A program made the position numbers and the translations under genes. From positions 48,072 to 112,071 of the forward strand of contig LUCM01004382.1 of the NCBI GenBank assembly GCA_008360955.1: 64,000 nt of DNA, given 5' to 3'. The notes under the pieces are model-generated. The model searched no databases and had not been told where the DNA came from. It worked only from the letters and a program-made list of their open reading frames with translations. Positions 36,301-46,000 of this stretch are shown here, piece by piece (the first letter of the stretch is position 1; every line of letters begins with the position of its first letter). This DNA comes from Fasciolopsis buskii. Lineage: Eukaryota; Platyhelminthes; Trematoda; Plagiorchiida; Fasciolidae.

Positions 36301-38931
36301 CTTTTACAAGGTATTTACCATAAGTAAACCAATAATAGGAAGAATCGCGTTCGTTAAATGCTAACGACCGCTACACCAGAATATGTTCGCAAAGTAACAG
36401 ATAAATAGCCTCGAGTAACGATTTTCAAGACAATGATCTTATATTATCCTCGAAAATCCTTTGGTTAATGTTCCCTCAGGATACAGTGGCCTGAAAACTG
36501 GGGCGTTTTCTTCTCATGACATTTATTTCTGCCCTAACTATGGAACAAGTGATAATTTACAGAAATTCCTAACCAATTTGTTTCTGAATTCATACGCCTC
36601 TAACTACTGTCCACAAAAGCACTTTTACAGTGTCTAGCGGCATGTTGCGGTTGTACTTTCATGATTTCTTGTGAAACTAGTGCTCTTTGACAGAAGAAAT
36701 ATATTCCTTTGTCATGGTCATTTTATCGTCAAGCGAATTTACTTAGATACTAGTCAGATCAGTGCATTATAGGATTTCACGAACTCTCCATTACGTTTGA
36801 ACTCTCCAGCACGTGTGATCTTCTAAGGCCACAGTGTGATTATCTAGGTTGAAAGTGGTCTGGATATCAAGCCTATACGATTTATGTGTACAATTCCAGG
36901 CTCATCTTAGCACCTGCCACTTCAATAAATACACCCCTACTCGTCAGGATAAACGAATGATGTCACACCAGAGGTTTTCTTCCGCACTAAACAACCCCAG
37001 TTCTTCGGGTGATTATGTGAATTGCATCTGAAAAACCTGAACGTATGAAAGTTTTGTGGAAATCACATCTGAAAAACCTTTAACACATTTCACACCCTCT
37101 TATCACCCCTTAATGGCGTTGGAAAGCTTGCAAACTAAACGCAAGGCTGAACAATCAGAACCTCAGTAAAAATCAAGGTACCAGTTGCAAGCTTCTGAAA
37201 AACGATATCTACCTACAAAGGCAATTAACAAAAGTATGATGACAAAAAACTTTGTCCCACCTGTAGAGATGGCCTGGGAACAAAATACAGTTGCACGTAT
37301 CACCAGCATAGCTAAATTTATTGTTCATCTATCTTCCATATTAAGTCACGTTGTTAGTGGATTTTACCAAAGATATTTCATAATGGCATTAACACTGTCG
37401 AGTTTCAAGAGGTGTAGCGTACGGCAATTGTGATAATCCCGTCCAAGTTGCCAGTATGCCTCACAGCTTTAACCGGGCCAGGTGCATATTTACTGAATTT
37501 CGATTCGCACGATTCGTATACTGTTGCTGGCGACCACAAATGTACTAACAATCAATTGATCAAGTAATTTCGCACCATCCTTCAGTTTTCCTTATCGAAA
37601 ACAATGACAAGGACCTAAGGTTTGTCGTAACAGGAAAGTACTGGAATCAGTTTGGTGGTAACTTCGTCACTTCATTGTCTTTGTGGTGTCCAAAATGACG
37701 ACGACGACTTCAATAATTTCTGGTTGCAGAAATCTAAGCGTTTAGTTTACAGAATGCATCATCACCAATCGAGGTGGCCTTGTTACTGCATAGCTGTACT
37801 TAGGTGTAGTCTTTTATCCAAACAAAAAGAGTTCTTGTGTTTTCGATCTAAAGGTAGAGTTTTGATCTCAAGATCTTGTGTTACTAATCAGCGCTCCGAG
37901 TTAAGGCAAGGGCCAATTTTCGGTATCACTGGTTTGGCCGGCTCTTTTCCAATTTGGCTTTGGTATATTCGAATTCATTGATAGTAAATTTGCTTTCCTT
38001 TGAAATGAAGAAGTTCTTTTCGCTTGGTTAACAAACCACCACTTCGGAGAGCTTTTGATCGGCAGTTGAGAAGCTTTTTTAATGACAAAAACGATAACGG
38101 CATGCCAATTCATCTTTTGCACAAAATCAAGTTATTAACAAACCTTCGGATGACTATCGTGAATGTATTTAGAACTGGTCAAATGTAAAGTTCTAAATTA
38201 ACGAACGTTTTTAACCACCGATCAACGAAAACCGTTGGACGAATTTCAAAAATAAATGACTGAAGCACAAGTGTGAAAACTAAAACCAATCCTGTCACAT
38301 GAATCTAGCTAAATTCACTAGCCACTCACTTTGAGCACTGATTGTAGCGGTTTTTGCGCACGATCTGTCGTATCCGGGACTTTTTCTCCTAATTCGGAAA
38401 TTTCTAATCGTGGGGCTGAGTCCGCAGCCATTGCGTGTTTGTGTTTATCCGACGGAAGAGCCCAAAATGCCGGATTAACAAGAGGACGATCACTACTACT
38501 AATTGTTGAGCGTATTTTGATATGAGGAACTTGTAAACACCTGAGTTCTGACGAAGACGAAGCTGAGGAGGCAGGTCGTGGCTGGTCAGCCTCAGCAATG
38601 TCGGGAATTCTTGTTGAATATTCCGGGATTGGGGATTCGTCGAAATGGTCACCTGAGCGTTCTTTTGAGTGCGAAACGTGATCAGAATGACGATAGGAAA
38701 AATCATCATCAACTGTCTGTGCACGAACGACTGACGATGGTCCCGATCCCAGTGGCACGATCCTGCGCGCCACAGTTATTTCCTTGCTGCCGGGGTGAGT
38801 TTGTGCTCTGGACAGTGGTGGACTTGATTCACGTGGTCGTTTCCGTCCGAGGACACGAAGTTCAGAAGGGGTTGAACCGGTCGCCGGATGTAAAGTTCGA
38901 ACAATTGGGGGTTCTTTTCCATCATGTGGAC
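3068..38931 (-). CDS. Claudin/CACNG-superfamily four-TM protein gene (5-exon partial model)
   Basis: Joining complement exons 38330-38931, 34807-35332, 19803-19895, 15648-15797 and 3068-3384 gives one open frame of 561 residues plus a stop, open at the 5' end. Intron phases are 0, 1, 1, 1; every donor begins GTGAGT and every acceptor ends AG. Residues 1-345 are polar and low in complexity. Predicted TM segments are about 348-370, 412-437, 457-475 and 487-506. The first extracellular loop carries W370, G-F-W at 383-385, C388 and C395, which is the W-GLW-C-C signature of the PMP22/claudin/CACNG superfamily, plus two N-glycosylation sequons (N378, N392). Known members are claudins (cell junctions) and calcium-channel gamma subunits/TARPs (channel or glutamate-receptor auxiliary subunits). 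The two short middle exons and the TM-by-exon layout favour the CACNG-like branch, but this is inference. A plasma-membrane location is expected. No methionine lies in frame at the 5' end, so at least one upstream exon is missing. Confidence 0.82.
5351..5376. repeat. (TA)13 microsatellite
   Basis: An uninterrupted TA dinucleotide run lies inside the last intron. No functional role is indicated; it is likely length-polymorphic. Confidence 0.97.
9274..9289. repeat. Short (GTT)n trinucleotide run
   Basis: Five GTT units lie in the last intron. It is a simple repeat of no evident function. Confidence 0.9.
10687..10899 (+). CDS. Exon-like plus-strand segment inside the last intron
   Basis: A pyrimidine-rich acceptor (CCTTTCACACAG|GA) and a donor (CGCTAG|GTAACT) bound 213 bp with one frame open throughout, phase 1 at both ends. 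The product is 70 complete codons with a mixed, globular-looking composition (motifs E-M-V-G-L-S-L-R-K-K-D-R and L-P-E-T-I-K-A-Q-L-L-A-F). I recognise no family. It runs opposite to the host gene, so if real it belongs to a nested gene or an old mobile element. No partner exons were found nearby on the plus strand. Confidence 0.33.
11034..11225 (-). mobile_element. tRNA-derived SINE, family B (left arm copy)
   Basis: This is the reverse-orientation copy of the element at 11420-11665, with the A-box-like TAGCGTAATGG at 11202-11212 on the minus strand. Its 3' end stops at TTTCATGA, shorter than the right copy. The B-box is more decayed (TCCGATTTGCGTCCC). Confidence 0.72.
11034..11633. repeat. 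Long imperfect palindrome of two head-to-head SINE copies
   Basis: The left arm 11034-11310 and right arm 11361-11633 are inverted copies, about 90% identical by eye, separated by a 50-bp spacer. Each arm carries a tRNA-like head with an A-box-like TAGCGTAATGG (right 11455-11465; left, reversed, 11202-11212) and a degenerate B-box (right 11497-11509), then a shared body (GATATGCACTGCTGATGATT). The arms also share ~80 bp inside the SINE heads, so the symmetry extends beyond the SINE proper. The right copy continues to about 11665, beyond the palindrome, as shown by a matching fragment at 29705-29782. Either an inverted duplication of one insertion or a composite foldback element could explain this. 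Confidence 0.88.
11420..11665 (+). mobile_element. tRNA-derived SINE, family B (right arm copy)
   Basis: The pol III-like head is GCCCGGTAGCGTAATGG with a degenerate B-box GGGCTCGCGTCCC, followed by a non-tRNA body ending ...ACTAAAATGTACC. The 3' part recurs at 29705-29782 and the head and central part at 57395-57540, which establishes a dispersed family. The A-box/B-box spacing of about 42 bp is as expected for a tRNA-derived promoter. Confidence 0.75.
11840..13690 (+). pseudogene. Degenerate RTE-clade LINE, reverse transcriptase 3' half
   Basis: Pieces of one plus-strand reverse transcriptase are spread over all three frames with many stops and frameshifts. In order, the recognisable blocks are a linker (L-D-A-R-K ... 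E-M-E-K-A-A), the RT entry block (Y-K-P-A-G-P-D-E-L-S-P) near 12215, R-R-L-S-V-T-G-K near 12430, a decayed primer-grip region (G-M-H-F-V-P-P-K-C-K) near 12965, and the C-terminal block in an intact 154-codon stretch 13136-13600 with L-R-H-L-W, S-E-I-W-P-L-R and L-R-W-T-E-H-V-L. These match the RTE-like non-LTR elements common in flatworms. The catalytic YxDD block is not legible. No endonuclease domain is seen, so the copy is 5' truncated. It is a dead copy inside an intron of the minus-strand gene. Confidence 0.88.
15648..15797 (-). CDS. Exon D: TM2
   Basis: This 150-bp, phase 1-1 exon is flanked by a strong acceptor (TTTTTTTTGTTTCAG|GT) and donor (GTTGCCG|GTGAGT). It encodes W-Q-D-G followed by a 26-residue hydrophobic helix (about residues 412-437) containing small residues (AILLGILG), then a short basic intracellular stretch (S-K-R-L-Y-Y). 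This matches TM2 of the claudin/CACNG superfamily in position and character. Its length is close to the third exon of CACNG genes. The exon can be skipped without a frameshift because its ends are symmetric, so a splice variant lacking TM2 is possible in principle; nothing in the sequence shows that it occurs. Confidence 0.88.
15798..19802 (-). other. Intron between exons C and D (4.0 kb)
   Basis: The intron starts at GTGAGT (19797-19802 reversed) and ends TTTCAG. It contains a TAG trinucleotide repeat at 19013-19043. I see no other repeat or credible coding segment. Confidence 0.85.
19013..19043. repeat. (TAG)n microsatellite with one interruption
   Basis: About ten TAG units with a single TAGCAG interruption near 19024. 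Intronic, with no function indicated. Confidence 0.93.
19803..19895 (-). CDS. Exon C: first extracellular loop with G-F-W-K-R-C motif
   Basis: This 93-bp exon sits between a pyrimidine-rich acceptor (TTTTGCACATAG|GT) and a donor (GTGACG|GTGAGT); both flanking introns are phase 1. The product begins G-L-N-I-T-H-S-G-F-W-K-R-C and carries a second Cys seven residues later. H-S-G-[LF]-W-x-x-C is typical of calcium-channel gamma/TARP and related claudin-family loops, and the two Cys are expected to form the conserved loop disulfide. N-I-T and N-Q-T are N-glycosylation sequons. Its length resembles the short second exon of CACNG genes. The exon sits alone between introns of about 15 kb and 4 kb. 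The family motif, both splice sites and the phase agree, so this exon is well supported despite its size. Confidence 0.87.
25041..25161 (-). mobile_element. tRNA-derived SINE, family C
   Basis: On the minus strand a tRNA-like head reads GGTGGCCAAACGGTTAAAG (A-box TGGCCAAACGG at 25143-25153) followed by a decayed B-box GGTCGGAGTCTTCC (25095-25108) and a very GC-rich stretch. The G+C content contrasts sharply with the AT-rich intron around it. The arm pairing of a working tRNA is not preserved, so this is a SINE head or tRNA pseudogene and not a tRNA gene. No second copy was found in the window. Confidence 0.6.
29705..29782 (+). mobile_element. 3' fragment of SINE family B
   Basis: About 78 bp match 11588-11665 with few differences (shared TGGTGAGTTGAG, TGAATTATTTCATG, CATTCAATCTCCTA). 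The tRNA-like head is absent. It helps fix the 3' end of the family at ...ATGTACC. Confidence 0.85.
34807..35332 (-). CDS. Exon B: end of N-terminal region and TM1
   Basis: The acceptor ATTTAG|AAC opens a phase-0 exon of 175 codons plus one base, closed by the donor ACTG|GTGAGTAA (phase 1). The first ~147 residues are charged and Ser/Thr/Pro rich, continuing exon A in character. The last ~28 hold one membrane segment (about residues 348-370 of the partial protein) ending in S-T-W-I-Y. The tryptophan right after TM1 matches the first W of the claudin W-GLW-C-C signature. The upstream GAEVEQ-like acidic/aromatic stretch before TM1 would be juxtamembrane. Phase 0 at the start agrees with exon A, and phase 1 at the end agrees with exon C. 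Confidence 0.86.
35333..38329 (-). other. Intron between exons A and B (3.0 kb)
   Basis: This phase-0 intron runs from AAA|GTGAGT to ATTTAG|AAC. A 14-bp direct repeat (CATCTGAAAAACCT) occurs at 37025-37038 and 37065-37078. No mobile element or credible exon is seen. Confidence 0.82.
38330..38931 (-). CDS. Exon A: long cytoplasmic N-terminal region
   Basis: The frame is open for 200 codons and ends at a strong donor (AAA|GTGAGT, phase 0). Upstream it is closed by an in-frame TAA; the only AG between that stop and the coding stretch is the acceptor ...TTACAAG|GT, which gives a phase-1 start at 38931. The product has no hydrophobic segment and is rich in Ser, Pro, Arg, Asp and Glu. It includes a basic patch (GRKRPRESSPP) near residue 37 and a serine run (SSASSSS) near 120, so it is probably disordered and cytoplasmic. 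An overlapping minus-strand frame starting at 38997 is also open but has no splice signals and is a shadow. The low-complexity product has no recognisable homology of its own. The assignment rests on splice signals, phase match to the next exon and composition. Confidence 0.72.
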
Positions 38932-40533
38932 CTTGTAATGACAGTATGGATTGAATTTAATCGCTTGTAAGAATGGTTTTCTGGCAAAGTTCTTCAAAAT
39001 AACCTATTTCTAAGCTTTACCGTTTTCTAGACTTATTCAACGTGCCAAGAAGACCATGAAAATTGAATCAACAGGCTGATTCAGCAATATAAATCAAATG
39101 ATGAAGAAAAAATTAAAGAACAAATAAAATCTCTGTATTGTCTTGTTCTTCAGTCTCGTGTAGTTTAGATGAACGTTTAGAGGTCAATCCGTTCATAAAC
39201 TTTTCATGAACTGTAACCATAGTCCCTTGTTACATCTGATCAGTTGGATGTATTTTGATTGACCTCGTTACCTTGAGCTGAACTTACAGGTGTCATCTAC
39301 ATTAATTCGCCTTGTCCCAGTAAGTCATACAGATTCTCTCATCTGAGTCAGGAAATTGGCGTGTTCAGTTTAGTCATACCCATTTTGTAGTGCACATTCA
39401 TCGGGGTCGAGTCGGATTGTATACCCTAGGCTTACCGACTGACAGAGCTGACTATCACCGCTTTTGCCAAGACCACTGTAGAGCCATCATTCAGGATGAT
39501 TTAACTGCCAACCATGTTTGAGATTTTTCGAAACCCCTTGAATACCTTGACAGCAAGCAAGACGACCGACCGGCTCTAATTCTTTTGCAAGCTAGCATAA
39601 AACTACAAAACGGAAGACAAACGAAGACGTTGCAACCTACTTCGGTTTCGATTGATCAGACATGCCTGGAGTTGTGTCCACATATTGTTGTACTGGTGAG
39701 CATTTTATGACTGCAAAGGTGTGGTCTCATTCCCAATCTTTTTGATCATACCACTGTCAGTAGTCTTCACCTAATTCCTTTTTTCCTTCTGACGATACAG
39801 TCAGCCTCTGATGGTTCTGGTCTTTTTATACCAGCTGGACCGGAAAGTTTGTTCTTAAAATTGCATCGGTTCGACAGTGTACTTCAATTCCTCCCTAACT
39901 CACATCTGATTAGTGAAAAACCTGTATTATTCAAACCAGAGAAGAGACAGGTGAGACAAATATGTAAACGGCCATTCAGCATCATGTTGCCTACAACCGT
40001 ATACGTTTATTTCACACGGTGAAACATTTTACATTTCCAATAGTCCATAGGCTTCATTCGCGTCCTTCATGCTGACTAGTCAGCAGAATAAAAGTAATGA
40101 AAAGTAAGGTTAGCAACTTGTCACTAGCGAACATTTTCCATCCCCATTGAGTTCAACAGGAATTCCTCTGAGTTATGTTTTTTGTTCAGTCGAGTTAATC
40201 ACGACACGGAAAGTAAATGTTTGTCAGACATTTGACAGATACCTTATTGTCAATAACGGTGGGATTGGGTCGCTTTGAAAAAAATTTGTAAAAGTAACAA
40301 ATAAACAACCACATCTCCATAAATTATCATTCTGATCTAGTCAAGTGGGTAGTGCAACAACTTTCCACGTTATGTGCCAGCCTGATTTTGACTCTCACTG
40401 GCAGCAGACATATATGGCATGGAATCAGCTTCCTGCTGGACAATGCGTTCCGTTGTGAGTCCGCTGGGTGAAGATGCTCATAGTCTACAATCGCGTCCAC
40501 TCGCTCGCTCAGCGACGCCAAGGCATTCTTTAC

Positions 40534-40671
40534 GTGATCGACTGTCCTCCCAGTGGAAATGCTTTTGGAGGGCAATGCCAAACTTTGCCAATTCCCTGAC
40601 CTGTGGTCGATTTCGCTTACGATGGACCTGCATGATGTCGTCTTCCTGTTCATTTGATTCTAATTCCGGTT
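40534..40671 (-). CDS. Tentative upstream exon with charged product
   Basis: The frame is open from just after a TGA near 40678 to a TGA beyond 40490 and encodes a highly charged stretch (E-P-E-L-E-S-N-E-Q-E-D-D ... R-K-R-N-R-P). Possible donors are C|GTAAAG at 40533 or C|GTAAGC further upstream in the transcript; both are phase 1 and compatible with exon A. The acceptors available (ATAG|AA or TTAG|AA) lack a pyrimidine tract. The segment is richer in G+C than its surroundings, and a second frame on the same strand is also open here. It cannot follow the 47.4-kb candidate directly, because T|AA would create a stop. It is recorded as a low-confidence alternative 5' exon. Confidence 0.27.
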
Positions 40672-42922
40672 CTATGCATCAACTAATTACGATTCCCACT
40701 GGTCCATTCCACTAATTTTATGGCTTAAAGGCCACTTTCCACTAAAACGCAAACTCGTTGTAAGTTTGACAAATGAGTTTAATGGCAGAAACGTGCCCCG
40801 TAGCAGCTAAGACTCACTACAAGGAGTGGTTGAGTGGAACCGGTAACATTGATCCTGTGTCTTGAAGTAGCACAGAACCAAATAAGTTCCCGATAAGTCA
40901 GATGAGGTAGCCAGCAGAGTGAAAGCAAATTGCCACTTAACATCAAAGTGACCAATTGATCTGAGTTTTGACCTTCCGATAATTTGCGGTAACATGCTTG
41001 ACCACCGCTGGTGAACTATATATTAACGTGTTCCCCAGTTAACAAAACTCGTCCCATTCAGGGTCTTGTCTTTTGCTCCTAGCTTTCTGCCATCCAGTTT
41101 AGCAGCATCACCATAAAAATCATAATTCTTCACTTGATAGTGTACTTTGCCTGTCACTCAATCGTTACTCCGTTAGACCTTAATTCATTTTCCGCAGTTT
41201 AGGTGATATTGAAACCTTTCGTCCCGTTTTGTGTTTTATCTTAACGCAATTAGATGCCTAGAGTTTGCTTTCAACCCTTCAGGTTCTCTGTAACTCGTAA
41301 ACTGGCAGTCGTTGATGTGGTTCTCGGTCCAAAATCTGAATCTGACAACTAATCAGGCATTGTGATAGATATCAATCTACTATTTCGTTCAAAAACTATC
41401 AAGCAATTTGTTTGTTCCGATTTCTGGTCTGTGGTTTGGTGCCAAGCATACTGTCATCCCTTCCCCGGTTCAGTAATGTTTTTTTACAATCCTACAACAG
41501 TTATACAACTTTTTCAGAAAGGTACACTCACATTTCCGAGGAATGTCAACTGTCAACCGCATTTGAACCCTTCCAATCGGATCTCTTGGTAACAAACGAG
41601 TAAATAAAACCATCAAGGTTTGTGAGAAAAAAAATTCTTCAGGGATCATCTCCACCATACGGAACGGTTTCGTGTCATCTATATTCAAACACTTGTCAGA
41701 AATTCATGTTAGTCCTCGCCCGCTTGATGGCCTATAGCGATTGGAAAACACAGTTCTAACCTTCCTGGTTTGGCTTGGTTTTTTTCTAATTCGGCCTTTC
41801 GGTAACGTTTCATCAACTTAAAAGTTGTTGTTTTTCTCCTCAAATCGGATGATTAGGCAAGTTTTTGATTCGCTAAAATCATTATTGCAAGATATTATTT
41901 ATATTTTAAGTTTCCCCGAATGCCAACGACGTTAATTTTTCAAGCATCCAAATTGATTCGCTTTTTTGCCTGAAGTTTATTTGTGAAGGGAAGAATATTT
42001 TTTGATACTTCCTATCGATTAGCGGTAGTGGAACTGTAAATTTATTATGGTAGTGATTTTGAAAGTTGGTCATTTGTTTAGCTGAGGATATTTTGTTTTT
42101 ACGAAGCTCTTGTCTGTATACTACGATCTAAGCATCGAGTTTAATGGCTGGAAACCCATGAAACCTTTTTGACGCCGTTCAGTATAATCACGTCAGAATT
42201 AGACCGTCGACTTCTCTGACATTCCACGCTCGGTCACATGCGTCCGGGTTTAAGGTCAGAAAACGGTTATTCATTAAATTATCCACATTGCACTTTATAC
42301 CGTTATGTCAAAGAATAGGACCGTTGATTAACAAATAACATGAATCAATTAGATTTCTAACTCGTAATTTTGTCTTTCGTATGTTTGACTTTCATTTCGA
42401 AAACACTGACATTATGACATCAACTATACAGATAATTATTGAGTTATGTCCTACCCCCGCAGACCGGTCGAAACCACGCGTGCCCGTGCATCGCTAGCCT
42501 GTTCTCAGTCTACTTTAAAGGCACGCAATACAGATGATTATCTAGTTTGATTCAGTTTAGAGTCATCACAACTATCGATGTTATTGCCACTGGTTACTGG
42601 ACGGAGTTGTCCCTACTTCGTTGCTCTTATAAACTGTGCTGCTTGTTTATCTTTAGGTTATTACGACCGTTGTATTTTCTTGGAATGAACAGATTTCTTT
42701 GCGCAGTGACTGATATCACAGACCGAAAAGGCTGGAAGAAAGTTTCCTGACAAACGTTTACCTAGTTACTTGTTTTCTTACTGATTTCTCATATCCCATG
42801 GCATAATGTTTAAGCTGAAATGTGTAAGTTCAGAGTAGGCAGCGTGTTTCATAGACTCTGGATCAAACAGTACTCAGGTAGTGAGACTGCTAACTTGGAG
42901 TAAGTCCGAACTACATCAAACC

Positions 42923-43053
42923 TTAATTGTGAATGATGTAATGATAAGGCAAGTAAAACTTGCCTTGAGGAAGACTACCCACGGTAGTCGAAACGGTGGC
43001 CCATTACATCTACCAACAAAGCTGTGTTATTAACATTATATCATTCACAACTA
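42923..43053 (+). mobile_element. Hairpin-rich repeat, Penelope/hammerhead-terminus-like
   Basis: An outer inverted repeat (42923-42947 with 43027-43053) encloses two perfect 7-bp hairpins: GGCAAGT-aaa-ACTTGCC (42948-42964) and GACTACC-cac-GGTAGTC (42973-42989). The second is preceded by TTGAGGAA and followed directly by GAAAC. That order (CUGANGA-like, stem II, GAAA) is the hammerhead-ribozyme core found in the terminal repeats of Penelope-like retroelements. Here the first core block deviates (CTTGAGGAA), so activity is doubtful. A related, decayed copy lies at 48962-49047. No reverse transcriptase was found beside it. Confidence 0.5.
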
Positions 43054-46000
43054 AAAGCCAATACATGGCGCATCGATTTTTCGATACACTCCTTACATCA
43101 TTTGGTCTCTACATCAAACCTTCATCGGTCCGACTAAAGTTTGTATTCCTCCGAATCCTCCTCTCTATCACTGTTTCCTTTGTAATCATTCTCATCCACC
43201 ATGGAAACGCTGCTTTACGGAGTGTAAAACTTCATCTTTTAGTCAAAAAATATTGGTCTTCGTGTTTAGCCGCAAATATTCGACAATGTCTCTCAACTTC
43301 CAGTCCAGTGACTTTGCTGTAGCAGTGGCTGCCCTTCGTTTATCCCTGTAAACGCTTTAGGACATTTGTTGGAAGGATTGTCCGTCTTGTGGAGGAACTG
43401 CGGTCATTTTCATTCCTACATTTCAGTTTCGCAAATAGAATCCCCATGCTAGCGGGAAAAATGTTTTGGCTTCATCTTGGACTCGAATGGGTTAGAATTA
43501 GCTCATCTTCGTCATCTCTTTGTGTGACTTAGCGTTATTTTATATTTTGTGTTATTCCCAAATCCATTAGCTTCATAATCAGCGGATTTCCTTGTGAACT
43601 CGACTCCGTTTTTTCACCCCAGAGACATCGGCATTTTCGATTCCTCCTATTGTTTGTTTAACACTGATGCAACCAATCTCCTGCCTCTGCATGATCACAC
43701 TGACCCTTGTCAATCGTCCCGATCAATCAATCCTTTTATACTTTTAGCGATTTGTTCACGGAGTTCGTCAACTCCATTTGACGGTTAGTTTGGGTGGATT
43801 TCTGTTAGAAACGAGTTGAACGCAATTTAAAAATCCACTGTTTCATTGACTCGAATGTATGGCAAGGGCGCGAAGAAGCTGGCAGGAAACGATGAATTTT
43901 GCAGAGAAGACTAATTAAAAAGTTCTTCCGAACACATCTTTGTTCACTTAACCGAGTATTGTGGTTTACTAACTTCCGTGTTTGACATACTTTTGTAGGC
44001 TGCAACCTCCATTCTGAGAATTCTCCATGCAGCTACTTTATATATGATGGAGGCAAAGGTAGGAAGTTAAAAAAGTGCTCTTTTCCAATGCCCATCGTAT
44101 CCAGATTAGTGCGTAAATGACAACCGTATTAATAGTTTGTTCATTGTGCAATGAAATGCCTCATTTTGGAATACATGTTTTTATAAACGATGCAATAATC
44201 GGCTACAGATTTCAGGGTCTTGACTACCCGGTTTGATTCGCTTGTCGGACATTTTACCGGAAAAAGTTTATTGTTTTAATCGAGTGCTTTCTTGAAACAC
44301 GGGTATAAATTATCCAATACAAAAGGCATTAGATACAGGAAAACGCCCCAAAACAAACGATGTGATCGATCAGTATGACTCATACTATCTACAGTTTGTC
44401 TTTTGTGTATCCCAGTCCGATTTGAGTTCTTCGTCTACATTAGACGTTACTATGAGATGTTTTTCTCAGAAATCAAAAACGAAGTAAACAGACGCAGCAA
44501 CAGTAGAAATTTCGTTCATTGATCACCACCTGAAACTTTGAATCCATAGCAGCACGCCTCAGGGAGAAATGTGACTTCACGCCTATATATCATGTTATCG
44601 AGTCAGTTTTCCAAAGTATTTCTAACTAGCCGGTGTTTGGTTGCCCGAATCTCGGAAATGGTTGACAGTAAATCATGGATTCCTAGGATTCATCAAAGTT
44701 TCATCCATCCAGCTGTGACTGAATTAAGAACATTTTTGGCGCAATCCACAACAACAGTTATCGTCACAACCCTGAAGATTCACGTTGACCTCTGCTCCCA
44801 AACAAGGCTGGAATAATGAAACCGCAAACCGTTTGCAATCGGATACGTCTAGTGCTGGATGAACTCGTGATTAGACGTCATAATAAGAACAGAATCCACT
44901 CTGGTATAACCGGTCAACTCAGTACCCCTATTGCGCTCAGCGTCTTTGAATGATCTTGTCAAAGGAAAAACAGTCGCGCAAAATGTGTCGAATAGATGAG
45001 CAAATGCTAGCTGATATTAGGGGAAGCGGAAGGGTCAAAAAATCAGGCGGATATCGTTGCTGTTTGAATCTAACCGGCTGCAATAAAAACGAGGTGAACC
45101 GCTCATCGTCTGCTGTCTGAGACCGGCCTGCTATTCGACTTCATCCACCCCTTTTCCTGGCAGTCCGCGAACACACTGTGTTCTAGTCAACGGCTACAGC
45201 CGAAAAAGTACAAATAATCAATGGAGTTATGTTTGTGTTCTTCGTATTGGAAAGGGGTTCGAAAATGTTTCTGCCCCGGGTGGATAGTTTGCGATCGAGT
45301 CCATCGGCCAAGCCCATCAACTTGTACGTGGTATTTGCATTTTCGACTTGTACTCGGCTAAGTAACATATCCAAAACAATTTAGTTGACAGAACATCACT
45401 GATCGTGTGCACACGGAAACAGTCATATATTTGGCGAGTACCGGTTACGTCCTATCGACTAGAACCTCAATCGTTTACTTTTTGGCCTGTTTACGGTGAA
45501 TTTGAGGCTTTTTCACTGATGCCAAGGAGTGAGTAGGATGTTTTCGGAGAATAAGCATTACATGAGGACGGCCGGCTGTCTATCGACAATACGTTTGGGA
45601 ATTTCTTACAAAAACACCTGTTCCTCAATTGAACGCTTAAATTTACACAAAATGAACGGTTGGATACGTGCATTGTTCGACAGGACACATTCTGAGTAAA
45701 TTTCCAAAGCGCATTTTCATTCACATTGCCATTAGGATTTAAGTGTAAAATTAAAACATTGCCCGTTTGCTCTGTCGGTTTTTGTCAATTGTGTTCCAAC
45801 TCACTGTAAATTAAAATGGGCAAACATAAAACAATTTTGTTTCTTCCTATTCCATCGACCACCCAAGGGGGTTGGGAGAAAACAGCACTTTCATAAATAA
45901 TGGCGAAATTGTTATTGAACAACCGTGAACCACCCACGCAAAAAGTTTCACCTTCGTAGTTTTTCTCTTTTGCACATCATTTGAGTTTGATGAGAAGAAA

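Noticed and set aside
38578..38970. 130-codon plus-strand open frame opposite exon A
   Set aside because: It is the antisense shadow of a GC-richer coding exon and has no family match.
38776..38997. Separate minus-strand ORF overlapping exon A
   Set aside because: It is a shadow frame. The neighbouring frame is open longer, has the splice sites and fits the phase of exon B.
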